From: Neobacillus sp. PS3-34
Lineage (GTDB): Bacteria > Bacillota > Bacilli > Bacillales > Cytobacillaceae
Length of the DNA: 64,000 nucleotides
Assembly: GCF_030915465.1 (NCBI RefSeq)
Contig: NZ_CP133267.1
Location: forward strand, 4,763,001 to 4,827,000
Direction of reading: 5' to 3'
A program made the position numbers and the translations under genes. Numbering within the stretch: the first letter of the stretch is position 1; the number at the start of each line of letters is the position of its first letter. Under the pieces are notes generated by a model. It saw only the letters and a list, made by a program, of their open reading frames with translations, was not told the origin of the DNA and ran no database searches. This document shows positions 8,602-17,334 of this stretch, piece by piece.

Positions 8602-8809
8602 ATTAACCGCTCCAAAATTTTTAATTTTCTCCATTATACTACAAATACTTCCACCAACCTAAATATTTACAAAATTCACCATGCAAAATAGCAATCTTCT
8701 GCTTAAATAAACAAAATTCTTCCAAAAAGGATTGTTTTTTTGAGTGATTATTTGAATAATAGAATTAAAGTAATATTTTTACATACATAGCAAATGACTA
8801 GAAAGTGAA

Positions 8810-9190
8810 GTGGAAAAATTGCTAAAAGCAATCCTTAATAAATTATTTCAATCAAATCATCCATCAACCCAACCAAACGTCAAACCCATTAGCCAAGAAG
8901 AAGTAGAAGCGTTAGTAGATGCACGGTTAAAAGAGCATGCCGCAACGATTGAAAAATCGATTGCAGACCAAAGTACCCCTGCTCAGCCTACTGACCAAGA
9001 GGACTACACCTTAACAGCAAAACAGATTGAATTTGCCCTATCGTTAATTGGAAAAGTGAAGGATTATGAACTAGCAACTGATCCATCCAATTTAACCATT
9101 AAAGATTTGAATAAATTAATAGCTTACAACCGATTTAAGAACAAAGGAATACTTGTTAATCTTGCTAAAAAAGGTGTGCTGAAAAATTAA
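8810..9190 (+). CDS. hypothetical protein (126 aa)
   Basis: A 126-residue soluble protein starting at GTG. It has a charged, coiled-coil-prone N-terminal half (EEVEALVDARLKEHAATIEK), a proline/glutamine linker and a well-ordered C-terminal helical region (LTAKQIEFALSLIGKVKDYEL ... KDLNKLIAYNRF). The ribosome binding site is poor. It is divergent from the NERD helicase and followed 21 bases later by a short conserved gene, so the two may be cotranscribed. I do not recognise the family; the C-terminal helices could be a small nucleic-acid or protein binding domain. Confidence 0.55.
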   Translation: MEKLLKAILNKLFQSNHPSTQPNVKPISQEEVEALVDARLKEHAATIEKSIADQSTPAQPTDQEDYTLTAKQIEFALSLIGKVKDYELATDPSNLTIKDLNKLIAYNRFKNKGILVNLAKKGVLKN

Positions 9191-9214
9191 AAATAAAAGA
9201 TTTGGAGGAATATG

Positions 9215-9424
9215 ATGGCTACATATAAAAATATTCAGGAATATATTAAGCTGAAACACGGATATACTCCCAAAAGCTGTTGGATTGCTCATATGAAGGA
9301 GGTTCATGGTTTAAATCCAAAAATTGCGAATAATAGATTCTCACCAAATTCGAGGACAAATCCATGTCCATTAAAGAGACAAGAGGATATTAAAGAAGCT
9401 TTTCAACATTTTAGCATGATATGA
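9215..9424 (+). CDS. small conserved protein of bacilli (69 aa)
   Basis: A 69-residue basic protein (YKNIQEYIKLKHGYTPKSCW ... MKEVHGLNPKIANNRF ... PCPLKRQEDIKEAFQHFSM). I recall similar short proteins with the pattern 'TCWIAHVKE...NR...CPP...I..AFRHFGM' as conserved hypotheticals in Firmicutes, with no assigned function; this recollection needs a database check. The GGAGG site favours the second of two adjacent ATGs (9215) over the first (9212). It probably shares a transcript with the 126-aa gene and with the small split frame downstream. Confidence 0.6.
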   Translation: MATYKNIQEYIKLKHGYTPKSCWIAHMKEVHGLNPKIANNRFSPNSRTNPCPLKRQEDIKEAFQHFSMI

Positions 9425-9434
9425 GTTAAATTCA

Positions 9435-9690
9435 TTGAAAACTGTAGAATTGGAAAAAGCTTTAAAGTCAATTGCGAAAAGATCTTCTATAGAGGACTAC
9501 GAAAAATACTGTGACGGATCACTTTCAAAAAAGAAAAAATAAAAGTCTATCTCACAAGTATACTGAAAGTGGGGCTACAATCAGGGTCAGTTTTGCCGAA
9601 AAGATATTTTTGGATCATGAAGAAATAAATGCTTTAAAAATAATTATGGACTCAAACCGATTAGATTATCATGTTAAAGAGACTGCATAG
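9435..9690 (+). pseudogene. small protein split by a shift at an A-run
   Basis: A frame from a TTG at 9435 reads LKTVELEKALKSIAKRSSIE ... CDGSLSKKKK and stops inside an A-rich run at about 9541. The next frame continues without a gap as SLSHKYTESGATIRVSF ... NALKIIMDSNRLDYHVKETA and stops at 9690. Together they would be one protein of about 85 residues, so a single indel in the A-run (about 9525-9545) is likely. It starts 11 bases after the preceding gene. Function unknown. A true gene with slippage is possible but not shown. Confidence 0.4.
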
Positions 9691-9766
9691 CAACTATTAA
9701 AAACCATTAACCTCGGCTCCTAACGAACCGAGCTTAATGGTATAAAGATAAGAAAAGTTATAAATT

Positions 9767-10891
9767 TTACTTAGTAGCAAAAGGAAATAGTTCCTTTCTT
9801 ACTCTAATTGCAGCTAATTTCGCTTTCTCAAAATCCTTTGTTCTCATTATATATTTACTTCCACAAGTAACTATCCAATCATTATTAGTTGCATCCCAAT
9901 TTACATTTCTTACTCCAGACAAGCTATTTTTATTAGCGCCTTTTCTATTTTGTTGGTTTTCAGAAAAAGTAACGTTCCTTAAATTTCTCTTTCTGTTATC
10001 CAAGGTATCATGATTTATGTGATCAACTATCTTATCCTCTGGTGCATCCATTACAACCCTGTGTAAATATACTCTTCTCCTATCCCCATTTATAACTATT
10101 GTATTTACAGCGTATGGTTCGCCGTTACCCTGGTAATAATGCCATGTATACCCGAGACTACTCACCTTTAATAAGTCTTCCTCGTCTATCATTGTTACAA
10201 CATAATTTTCTTCATTTTTCACTTTCAAGAAAATATGAACTATTCCAGTTTCTTTTAAGTATTTATTAGTCATCTGCTCTGAGTAAAGCTTAATATTTTC
10301 CATTCTAAAATCTAAACGGTCACCATTAACAAAATAAGCAGTTTTCTCATCTGAATTTCCTAATAGGACTTTTCTTAAGGTTTGTTTTTTTGACGAAGAA
10401 ACATCATAAATTTTTGTATATACAACATAATCATCTATATCTTTTTTCTTTTCACATATCCAAGTATATTTTTTTACTAAATCTAGTTGATTACTATCTA
10501 TTTTTATAACTAAGCCTTCTTCATTTCTTCGATTTATAGACATGTATGCTACATCATCATGAACTTCAATCGCATTTCCTTTTAAAGGCTTATTAAACGA
10601 TAAATTTTCTTTCCTGTTATTAAGGGGATTACCATCAATAAAATAAATAGGTTTGCTAGGAAAATCAAGGATCCATTTTGTAAGGGTGGTTTGCTTCTTT
10701 ATCCCATTGTTAGTGATTGTCCCTCTCACTTCTACTCTATTGCCCAATTTTTGATATCTCCAAGTGTTCGGAAATTCTTTTACTTTTTCCAAATCTTCAA
10801 TATCAATAAGTGCTTCACCTGTAATATTGTTTGTGGAATCTTTTAAATAGAGAGTGACAACCTTAGCATCGATTAAATAATCATTATTCAT
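9767..10891 (-). CDS. HNH endonuclease-like protein with three repeated modules and an AP2-like tail
   Basis: About 374 residues built from three successive copies of a roughly 95-residue module (about 11-100, 110-205 and 220-310), each ending in a version of the HNH_3 core: FIDGNPLNNRKENL, FVNGDRLDFRMENI and DHINHDTLDNRKRNL. Only the third has the histidines (LHRV at 278 and H292) and asparagines of an active HNH site; the first two have lysines where LHR should be. The C-terminus (SGVRNVNWDATNNDWIV) is AP2-like, a DNA-binding domain often joined to phage and intron HNH enzymes. Homing-type or defence nuclease activity is inferred. The ATG at 10891 is chosen over a TTG just before it. It sits alone in the defence island. 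Confidence 0.85.
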   Translation of the reverse strand: MNNDYLIDAKVVTLYLKDSTNNITGEALIDIEDLEKVKEFPNTWRYQKLGNRVEVRGTITNNGIKKQTTLTKWILDFPSKPIYFIDGNPLNNRKENLSFNKPLKGNAIEVHDDVAYMSINRRNEEGLVIKIDSNQLDLVKKYTWICEKKKDIDDYVVYTKIYDVSSSKKQTLRKVLLGNSDEKTAYFVNGDRLDFRMENIKLYSEQMTNKYLKETGIVHIFLKVKNEENYVVTMIDEEDLLKVSSLGYTWHYYQGNGEPYAVNTIVINGDRRRVYLHRVVMDAPEDKIVDHINHDTLDNRKRNLRNVTFSENQQNRKGANKNSLSGVRNVNWDATNNDWIVTCGSKYIMRTKDFEKAKLAAIRVRKELFPFATK

Positions 10892-11004
10892 CAATCCACC
10901 GCCTTCCTAGATATTCCTTAATGAAAAAATTAATATTACATTCTCGAACAGTATCATATATGTAATTAGTTTTTCACAATCTTTTACGACCTAAGCCTAC
11001 ACTC

Positions 11005-11331
11005 TTACTGATCCTCAACTTCCACTAGGAAAACCCTCTCCTTGAAGCCCCCTCTTTTCTCAACCTTTTGTGTTCGTATCTCTTCTACAGATTCAAAAGA
11101 AGCACCATGATACTCCGCCAGAGCATGCACAACCTCTAAAACATCCGCCAGTTCTTCCAAAGCATCTTCATGGTTATCAGCACTCATATATTCTTCCAAC
11201 TCTTCGTATGCTTTTTTCTTTAATTCCTTTATGTATTCTTCCTCATTTAATATTTTTGTTGAAAACTTTTTTACATTGGAATCAATTACTTGTGGTATCA
11301 GATCACGTACAAGTTTATTGTAGATTGGCAA
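11005..11331 (-). CDS. MazG-like nucleotide pyrophosphohydrolase (PRA-PH family)
   Basis: A 108-residue all-alpha protein with the MazG/phosphoribosyl-ATP pyrophosphohydrolase pattern: IYNKLVRDLIP at the N-terminus and the metal-binding EEL...E / D...EELADVLEVVHAL helix pair (EELEEY and ALEELADVLEV, about residues 43-70). Members hydrolyse nucleoside triphosphates to monophosphates and pyrophosphate and serve in house-cleaning; several are found near phage defence genes. A strong AGGGAGG site precedes the ATG at 11331, and a terminator from the next gene lies just upstream, so it is a separate unit. It appears intact. Confidence 0.85.
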   Translation of the reverse strand: MPIYNKLVRDLIPQVIDSNVKKFSTKILNEEEYIKELKKKAYEELEEYMSADNHEDALEELADVLEVVHALAEYHGASFESVEEIRTQKVEKRGGFKERVFLVEVEDQ

Positions 11332-11346
11332 ATTAAAACCTCCCTA

Positions 11347-11377
11347 ACAAAAACGCCATCCGTAAAAAGATGCGTTT
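11347..11377 (-). terminator. terminator between HNH gene and MazG-like gene
   Basis: AAACGCATC pairs with GATGGCGTTT (one bulged base) on the minus strand, followed by five T. It closes the transcript of the frameshifted HNH endonuclease upstream. Confidence 0.6.
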
Positions 11378-11455
11378 CTGCATATAATTACTAACCTATA
11401 AAATTAAGAATTTCCTTAAATAACATTGAGGTATGTTTAGAAAAATGTTTATCTT

Positions 11456-12333
11456 CTAATTAACATAATATCTAGAAGGTCCTCTAAATACCTCTCTGAT
11501 ATGCCAATCTATATAAGTGTTTTGCGGGTGATAGTCAGGATGGATTGGTTTACGAATTTCCTTGCCATGGTATTTAAACAACCATTCATTGATTCCATTT
11601 GTACCATGTGCTTCTTCAGCTAAAAGAAATACATTGTTTTCAGTAATGGCAAATACCCCTCGATCAAACAATTTATGGTGCATGGAACAGAGTGCAATTC
11701 CATTTTTTTCTGAATCAGGCCTCCTGCTTGATGCCATTTTATATGAGCAGCCTCTACGCCAACCAAATTATTACCAAGACGTACATTAAAGCCACAAACA
11801 GCACAGCTATACTCGTATGCCTTTAATATTTTTTCTCGAAAATAAGGGTTCCTTGTCCTTTTACCTCTAAATTCCAAATCTAATCCAATAGAATTCAAGA
11901 TATCCTCGTGTATTGTATCAGGGAAATGCTCATTTAAGATAAATTCTGCTATATCACGAATTAGTTTATTATTTCCTTTTAGTAAATTAAAAACAGATTC
12001 GGTAAATCCTCCGCTTATATCATACTCCAGCAATATTCGATTGCTCGGATTTTTCAAATTTATCCGAGATACATCACTCAACTCCCAAATACCATCATTT
12101 TTCAATCTAATAAAAGGTTCTTCCGGATGTTGTGACTTTCTTTTTGGTCCAAATTCTATTAATAAATTACTTAGAATTTCTTTTACCTCTTTGTATGGTA
12201 AATACCTATCTTTATTACTTTGTATTTGAGCAAGAGAATATAAGATAAGTAAAGGTTTATGAGGAGCCCTTTGATCTCTCTTTTTCCATACACTAATGTT
12301 TTGGATTTTCTGTTTAAAGTCATGTTCATTCAT
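11456..12333 (-). pseudogene. phosphorothioate-dependent McrA-like HNH endonuclease, frameshifted
   Basis: The first frame (from ATG 12333, about 200 codons) carries an N-terminal region with RDQRAPHKPLLILYSLAQIQ, typical of the sulfur-binding-domain family of ScoMcrA-like restriction enzymes, and the first half of an HNH domain (YSCAVCGF ... GVEAAHIKWHQAGG). The second frame supplies the missing half (PDSEKNGIALCSMHHKLFDRG). One C appears to be lost in GGAGGCCTG near 11720. With that base restored a single protein of about 290 residues with a complete Cys/His HNH core results. Known relatives cut DNA that carries phosphorothioate (Dnd) modification. No dnd genes are seen here. Truncation as it stands removes the catalytic HH motif. 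Confidence 0.8.
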
Positions 12334-12449
12334 TCCCAAAGAATCCTCCAACCTTTAAACTTGATATCTAATGTATTATTAATATTATAATTGCTCATTT
12401 TATTTCCATTTAATTAAATCTTCCAATTTTTATTATATAATATTTATTG

Positions 12450-12481
12450 CAAAAAACGGCAGATTTTTTAATCTGCCGTTT
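12450..12481 (-). terminator. terminator of the McrC remnant
   Basis: An 11-bp perfect stem (AAACGGCAGAT with its complement) followed on the minus strand by six T. It lies about 130 bases after the stop of the McrC fragment. Confidence 0.65.
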
Positions 12482-12612
12482 CATTGCGCTATATGTGTAA
12501 TCTGTCAATGTGACTGGCATCTTTAATGAAACATTAAAGACAATATGTCCTTTACTTTGCGTAAGGATACCCAAGAAGAATTATGGGGCTGCTTTTAATT
12601 TAGGTCGGTGCG

Positions 12613-12955
12613 CTAGTTGAAAAGAATAGAAATCAATTTCCTATATATATCCTTCCACGAATTATCTAGATTCAAGGTTAGAACGTCTATCTTAATTCGA
12701 TCATCCCATTTGAAGGTTTCATCTACTTCTACCCCATTAAACGGATAAATTAAAATGCCTCTCAAGTCCAAGTCATCAGGCTGATGCATTAAATAGGTAA
12801 ATAATTGATACAGATTATGACTATGAAAGGATGCCTTACCAAATAAAATTGCGGTGCTGTTCGATGATTTGTATGCCCTTTTTCATAAACAGCAAGACGA
12901 CCAAAGTTCTGATTCCAGTTGAAGCCATTTAACACTTTATCCTCTACAAAGATAT
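12613..12955 (-). pseudogene. McrC-like restriction subunit, C-terminal remnant
   Basis: A frame that opens without a start and ends with TAG at 12613 reads ILFGKASFHSHNLYQLFTYL, then LDLRGILIYPFNG and FKWDDRIKIDVLTLNLD, close to the C-terminal end of McrC of the McrBC 5-methylcytosine restriction system. A second frame just upstream (EDKVLNGFNWNQNFGRLAVY) joins it by a frameshift near 12845. There is no start codon and no mcrB gene nearby, so this is a dead fragment. McrC supplies the PD-(D/E)XK nuclease of the complex; the fragment holds only the region after it. Assignment is from motif memory and would profit from a profile search. Confidence 0.6.
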
Positions 12956-13491
12956 ATATTATAACCTTAAGTTAAATGAAAAAAAGAATTGAGTAGCCCA
13001 TTCTAGTCTCCTCGATTTAAGTTTAAAGTTTGTGTTCCAATAAACTGTGAAAATATGATTAATTACTCCATTTATGACTTAAAAAATATCCTTAAACTGA
13101 TAAGTAAATTATTGATATAAAAATACTTTTGAATGAATTAAACTCAACTTTCGCACATAGAAATTATTATTTATCAAGCATATTATGAACTTCACATTAT
13201 TACAATTAATGTTAATTATATATCATTAAAAGGTAACAACAGTTGATTTTTTTGAATCTACCGACTGTTGTAAATATAATTATCAAGTTGTGTAAATCTT
13301 TATATACGCTGACTATTATTAAAATGACCTCAACCCATTCATCCTGCTATTATATGCCTACATCTTGGTTAATCATTTTTCCTTAAACATTCTATCCTCC
13401 TTTTTATAAAGTTAAATAAAGTTTCAATTTGTTTTAAAATATATAAATATTAGGGAAAAATGCTACAAACTATTAAAAAGGATGATTTGTT
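12956..13491. other. AT-rich gap without recognised features
   Basis: More than 500 bases of about 25-30% GC. No reading frame with coding character, no hairpin with a T-tract and no repeat was identified. It probably represents eroded sequence between the McrC and Vsr remnants. Confidence 0.4.
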
Positions 13492-13858
13492 GTGGCAGAT
13501 AAATTTTCTAAAGAAAAACGCAGTAAAATAATAAAATCAATACGATCACAATCGGAACTATAAAACTTAGTTTCCCGTGAATTATGGAAAATAGAATTCT
13601 ATTCAGAAAAAATGACAAATCTCTCTTTGCGAAACCAGACATCTCGATAAAAAAGTACAAAGGCGTTATTTTTATTGATTCTTGTTTTTGGCATCTATGT
13701 CCAATTCATGGACATAGACCAAAATCTAACCAAGTTTACAGGGATAAAAAACTGAATCGTAATATTCTGAGGGAAGCCAAAGTAAAGGAATGTTATAATC
13801 AAATGGATTGAAACTTAACGAGGGTTTGGAACACGAGATAAAAGAATACTTAAAATAA
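13492..13858 (+). pseudogene. Vsr very-short-patch mismatch endonuclease, decayed
   Basis: Pieces in different frames line up with a Vsr protein: GTG start with ADKFSKEKRSKIIKSIRSQS, then VSRELWK, then RILFRKNDKSLFAKPDISIK ... VIFIDSCFWHLCPIHGHRP ... KLNRN, then LEHEIKEYLK before TAA at 13858. The F-W-H-x-C-P tract with its zinc/catalytic histidine is intact, but a TAA after residue 23 and at least three frameshifts destroy the gene. Vsr nicks T:G mismatches that arise by deamination of 5-methylcytosine and usually travels with a cytosine methyltransferase; one is encoded 2 kb downstream, which supports the identification. Confidence 0.8.
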
Positions 13859-14010
13859 GTAATTGAGGAAATAGTTTCTGTTATACAAAAGGCAAAGGAG
13901 GATTCTTAATAATCCCTTGGCTTAAATTCTTTTGTACCATTCATAAATTAAAAAATAATAAAAAAGATAATCTACATTACTAATAACAAATGGTAAATTA
14001 AAATTGAGAA

Positions 14011-14031
14011 AAGCACTCTTGATGAGTGCTT
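14011..14031 (-). terminator. terminator of the putative restriction gene
   Basis: AAGCACTC / GAGTGCTT, eight-base perfect stem with a five-base loop, about 50 bases after the stop of the 573-aa gene; the minus strand then reads TTCTC. Confidence 0.5.
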
Positions 14032-14082
14032 AAAAAATTCAAAAAGCATTTGATTTTTTATTTATGCATTAATTTATAGGAC

Positions 14083-15804
14083 TTATCCTAGCTGATATTC
14101 TGAAGTTAATTTTATGGTAGACCACCCGTGCTCTTGTCCGCGGCTAAATTTTACACGAAGGCTAATTGTATCAAGGTCATCATTCCATGCTAAAGTATTT
14201 TGAATGGCGGATGGTGTTTTTGAGTAAACACTAACTATACTGTCAATTTTTGAATGCTCTTTGCAATAACTTACACAATCTTCATAAAAGGTAACAGCCA
14301 TCATTGCCTTACCTAAAAGATTCTCAATTCCTTGCTTCAATTGTTCCTGTGTTGCCAAATTAAGTTGCATTCCTAGCTCCTCTGAGAGAACCTCAAGACT
14401 TCCCTTATGGCTCAATTCCCCGTTTTCATATCTAGATTTCACTTCATTAACAGTTGGAATCATACTTCCAACATTAAAAAATGTTGGTCCTAATATTGTA
14501 CCTATACCTGGATTTTTAGTGGTAATTTTACTGCTCTTTTTTGCAAGTGCCTTTAGAGAAATGTTTTCCACAATATAAGCATCATTCACTTTTAAGATTA
14601 ATTGCAGATCACCTGTATTAAGTCTATCGCTTATATAGCTATCTGGAACCAACTCAATACTTTCCATAGTGTAGTCTTCATATTTTTCATTTAACTTCTC
14701 TTTAATTGCTGTATAAATTGTAGATGTAGATTTGAATAATTTTTTTAGCACTTCGGATTTTACTAGAGAATAATATTTTTGCAACAATAGTACACATTCA
14801 TGAGTTTCTACTTGAGAGATTCCTGGATATTCCTTAATAAAGTAGTAGTAGGAAATGGCTTCATGGCATTTCCCAATTGCATTGCTACTATTTACAGTTT
14901 GATTATATTCATGAGCATGTAATAAATCATTCATTTTTTGAATGGTACTGCTATTTATATTTTCTTTTTCATGTAGATCCGGGAATGTATCATAACTTGC
15001 TGCTAGTTTTATTGAGGAAATTGGACCGCTTTCAAATTTGAATCGCAACGTTAAGGCAATTTTACCAAATCTTATTCCCACTGTATTTTTTCCGGATTTA
15101 TATATTTGAATATCACTAAAATTAGGTGTCCCGGGATTAAAGTTTTCAACACTAACATTATTTTCATTTTCTCCGTAGCTTGTAATTATATTTACATCTT
15201 CAGTCATAAAAAAGGCATTAAAAGCATGAAAAAAACCCTCAGCCTTCTCATTGTAAAAGTCCTTTATCAGGGCAAAATATGATTCACGCAATTTATATAA
15301 AAACTTATCCCTACAAGGATTAATTATTTCAGTAAACCTAGGAAAATAGCTCGATACTAATTTCTTTAATTCCTTTTTATCTGAAAAGTAATGTGTCCCT
15401 TCCCTAACTTCCACGAGTTCTTTCAAGAACACCAAGTAATTTTTTTCGAAAAGTATATTAAATTCGGTCTGTAGTTGATCTGATAAAAAATATTTTTTTA
15501 AAAAACTTTTTGCCCCAGGATTTTTCGGCTGTATCCGTCCTCCTTTTTTTATTAAGAAGAGGTTTATTTTCACTAATTTGTTATTGGTTAGATGCAGCGT
15601 AAGATCTTTTTCCTGGTCCGGATGTTTAGAATCAAATTTCGATGTAACAAACTCTATATTTTTATATAGATTTGTTATGTAATTTACAGTTTCAAGAATT
15701 GTACTAGGATAATAATCAATAGGTTGTTTTTGTGTAAATTGCAATAATGCTTGGTGAACGGATTTAACATGGTCATCACCAATAAGTCTAGGTTTTTTTT
15801 TCAT
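14083..15804 (-). CDS. putative type II restriction endonuclease partner of the adjacent m5C methyltransferase
   Basis: A 573-residue soluble protein I cannot place by family. It is divergent from a cytosine-5 methyltransferase, the classic layout of a type II restriction-modification pair. A possible PD-(D/E)XK core is seen near residues 398-415: GDLQLILKVND, then YIVENISLKA, that is D followed about 12 residues later by E-x-x-x-K. It is followed by KNPGIGTILGPTFF; a related KNPGAKSFLKKYF occurs near residue 94. Length is on the large side for a type II enzyme. The frame is open throughout, so the enzyme may be active. Role inferred from position and motif only; specificity unknown. Confidence 0.6.
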   Translation of the reverse strand: MKKKPRLIGDDHVKSVHQALLQFTQKQPIDYYPSTILETVNYITNLYKNIEFVTSKFDSKHPDQEKDLTLHLTNNKLVKINLFLIKKGGRIQPKNPGAKSFLKKYFLSDQLQTEFNILFEKNYLVFLKELVEVREGTHYFSDKKELKKLVSSYFPRFTEIINPCRDKFLYKLRESYFALIKDFYNEKAEGFFHAFNAFFMTEDVNIITSYGENENNVSVENFNPGTPNFSDIQIYKSGKNTVGIRFGKIALTLRFKFESGPISSIKLAASYDTFPDLHEKENINSSTIQKMNDLLHAHEYNQTVNSSNAIGKCHEAISYYYFIKEYPGISQVETHECVLLLQKYYSLVKSEVLKKLFKSTSTIYTAIKEKLNEKYEDYTMESIELVPDSYISDRLNTGDLQLILKVNDAYIVENISLKALAKKSSKITTKNPGIGTILGPTFFNVGSMIPTVNEVKSRYENGELSHKGSLEVLSEELGMQLNLATQEQLKQGIENLLGKAMMAVTFYEDCVSYCKEHSKIDSIVSVYSKTPSAIQNTLAWNDDLDTISLRVKFSRGQEHGWSTIKLTSEYQLG

Positions 15805-15938
15805 GTTCCACCTCTTCCTTAATATACCATATCTTTACTTTACTTAGCTAATTAATGAGGTATAAGAGAAAAAACTGGCCAACTTGTCCAAGAAATGATA
15901 AAATAACATTATATCATCTCTTGGGAGGTATCAAGATA

Positions 15939-17189
15939 GTGAAAGTTGAAGAAAGAGGACGAGCAAAATACCGCCCCTTAAAAGATTACGATTCCAAACA
16001 GGTTAAGCAATTGCTACTGGATAAAATACAGGAAGAAGAAAAAATGATAAAGAATATCGAAAACGATTATGCATTGCCAAAGCTTGATTATCGTGAAGAT
16101 AAAATAAATGTAATCAGTCTTTTCTCAGGTTGTGGTGGCCTTGATTTAGGAGTCGAACTAGCAGGATTATCTGCTGCCATTGGAGAAAAAATGGTCAATA
16201 AAGCTTTTAATGAAAAAGATTTGTTTAATGCTGTAAGAGGCGATAGTATATTTCATACAGTCTATTCCAATGATCTTTTCAAAGAAGCTAATGAATCTTA
16301 TAAAATAAATTTCCCTTCAGTTTTCCAGCAACAGTTAGATATACGCAAAGTAAAGACTTTTCCTAAAGCGGATTTAGTCCTTGGCGGTTTCCCTTGCCCA
16401 GGCTTTAGCGAAGCTGGTCCACGATTAATTGATGATGAAAGAAATTTCCTTTATATCCATTTTATACGTTGTCTGCTTCAAGCAAAACCGTTTGCATTTA
16501 TTGCTGAAAATGTTAAAGGGATGATGACTTTAGGAAAAGGCGAAGTAATAAATCAAATTGTTCAAGATTTTTCTTCTGCAGGATACAATGTAAAATTCAA
16601 ATTAGTTAATGCACGAGATTTTGGAGTACCTCAACTTAGAGAACGAGTATTTATTGTTGGAATAAGAGAAGACTTAGATTTTAATTATGAACATCCGGAG
16701 CCAACACATGGAGAAGGAAAACTACCTTATGTAACGTTAAAAGAAGCTATTGGAGACTTAGAAACCTCCCCTGGAGAGTGGTTTGAGGGTGGATTTTCCC
16801 CAATATACTTATCTCGTAACAGAAAAAAAAGATGGGACGAGCAAAGTTTTACCATTCAAGCTTCAGGTAGACAAGCACCGCTGCATCCTAGCGGTCCGGG
16901 AATGGTGAAAATAGAAGCTGATAAGTGGGATCTCCCAGGAGATGAATCCTTACATCGCCGTTTGTCTGTAAAAGAAATTGCTCGCATACAAACTTTTCCA
17001 GATTGGTTTGAATTCTCTAATGGAGGTAATATGAGTGTCCAGAAAAATAATAGGTTGGACAAGCAGTATAAACAGATCGGGAATGCCGTCCCTGTTATGT
17101 TGGCAAAGGCAATTGCAATGCCACTCGCAATTTGGGCAACAAATAACATTAGCATAATTAAACAGAAGCACGCCGCTATCATAAGATAA
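15939..17189 (+). CDS. DNA (cytosine-5-)-methyltransferase
   Basis: About 416 residues with all key m5C methyltransferase motifs in order: I (LFSGCGGLDLG, near residue 62), IV with the catalytic cysteine (GGFPCPGFSEAG, C153), VI (FIAENVKGM), VIII (FGVPQLRERVFIVG) and X (QIGNAVPVMLAKAIA). It transfers methyl from S-adenosylmethionine to cytosine C5 in a target sequence that cannot be read from the protein. I start it at GTG 15939, ten bases after a GGGAGG site; an upstream in-frame ATG at 15855 lacks one. It is divergent from the 573-aa putative restriction gene and 2 kb from a dead vsr, so this is the modification half of a restriction-modification system. Confidence 0.95.
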   Translation: MKVEERGRAKYRPLKDYDSKQVKQLLLDKIQEEEKMIKNIENDYALPKLDYREDKINVISLFSGCGGLDLGVELAGLSAAIGEKMVNKAFNEKDLFNAVRGDSIFHTVYSNDLFKEANESYKINFPSVFQQQLDIRKVKTFPKADLVLGGFPCPGFSEAGPRLIDDERNFLYIHFIRCLLQAKPFAFIAENVKGMMTLGKGEVINQIVQDFSSAGYNVKFKLVNARDFGVPQLRERVFIVGIREDLDFNYEHPEPTHGEGKLPYVTLKEAIGDLETSPGEWFEGGFSPIYLSRNRKKRWDEQSFTIQASGRQAPLHPSGPGMVKIEADKWDLPGDESLHRRLSVKEIARIQTFPDWFEFSNGGNMSVQKNNRLDKQYKQIGNAVPVMLAKAIAMPLAIWATNNISIIKQKHAAIIR

Positions 17190-17305
17190 CATTTTATAAA
17201 CCTTTCCATTATCAAGGTTAGGTTTCAGAGTGACGACAAAAAGTATTACGAATTAGCCCATTTCGGATGCCTTTTGCCATATTAATATACATTGATTTTT
17301 AACCA

Positions 17306-17329
17306 GACCTCTCCGAGGTCGTTTTTTTT
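17306..17329 (+). terminator. terminator of the methyltransferase gene
   Basis: GACCTC/GAGGTC stem with a three-base loop followed by G and eight T on the plus strand. Confidence 0.8.
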
Positions 17330-17334
17330 GCAAT

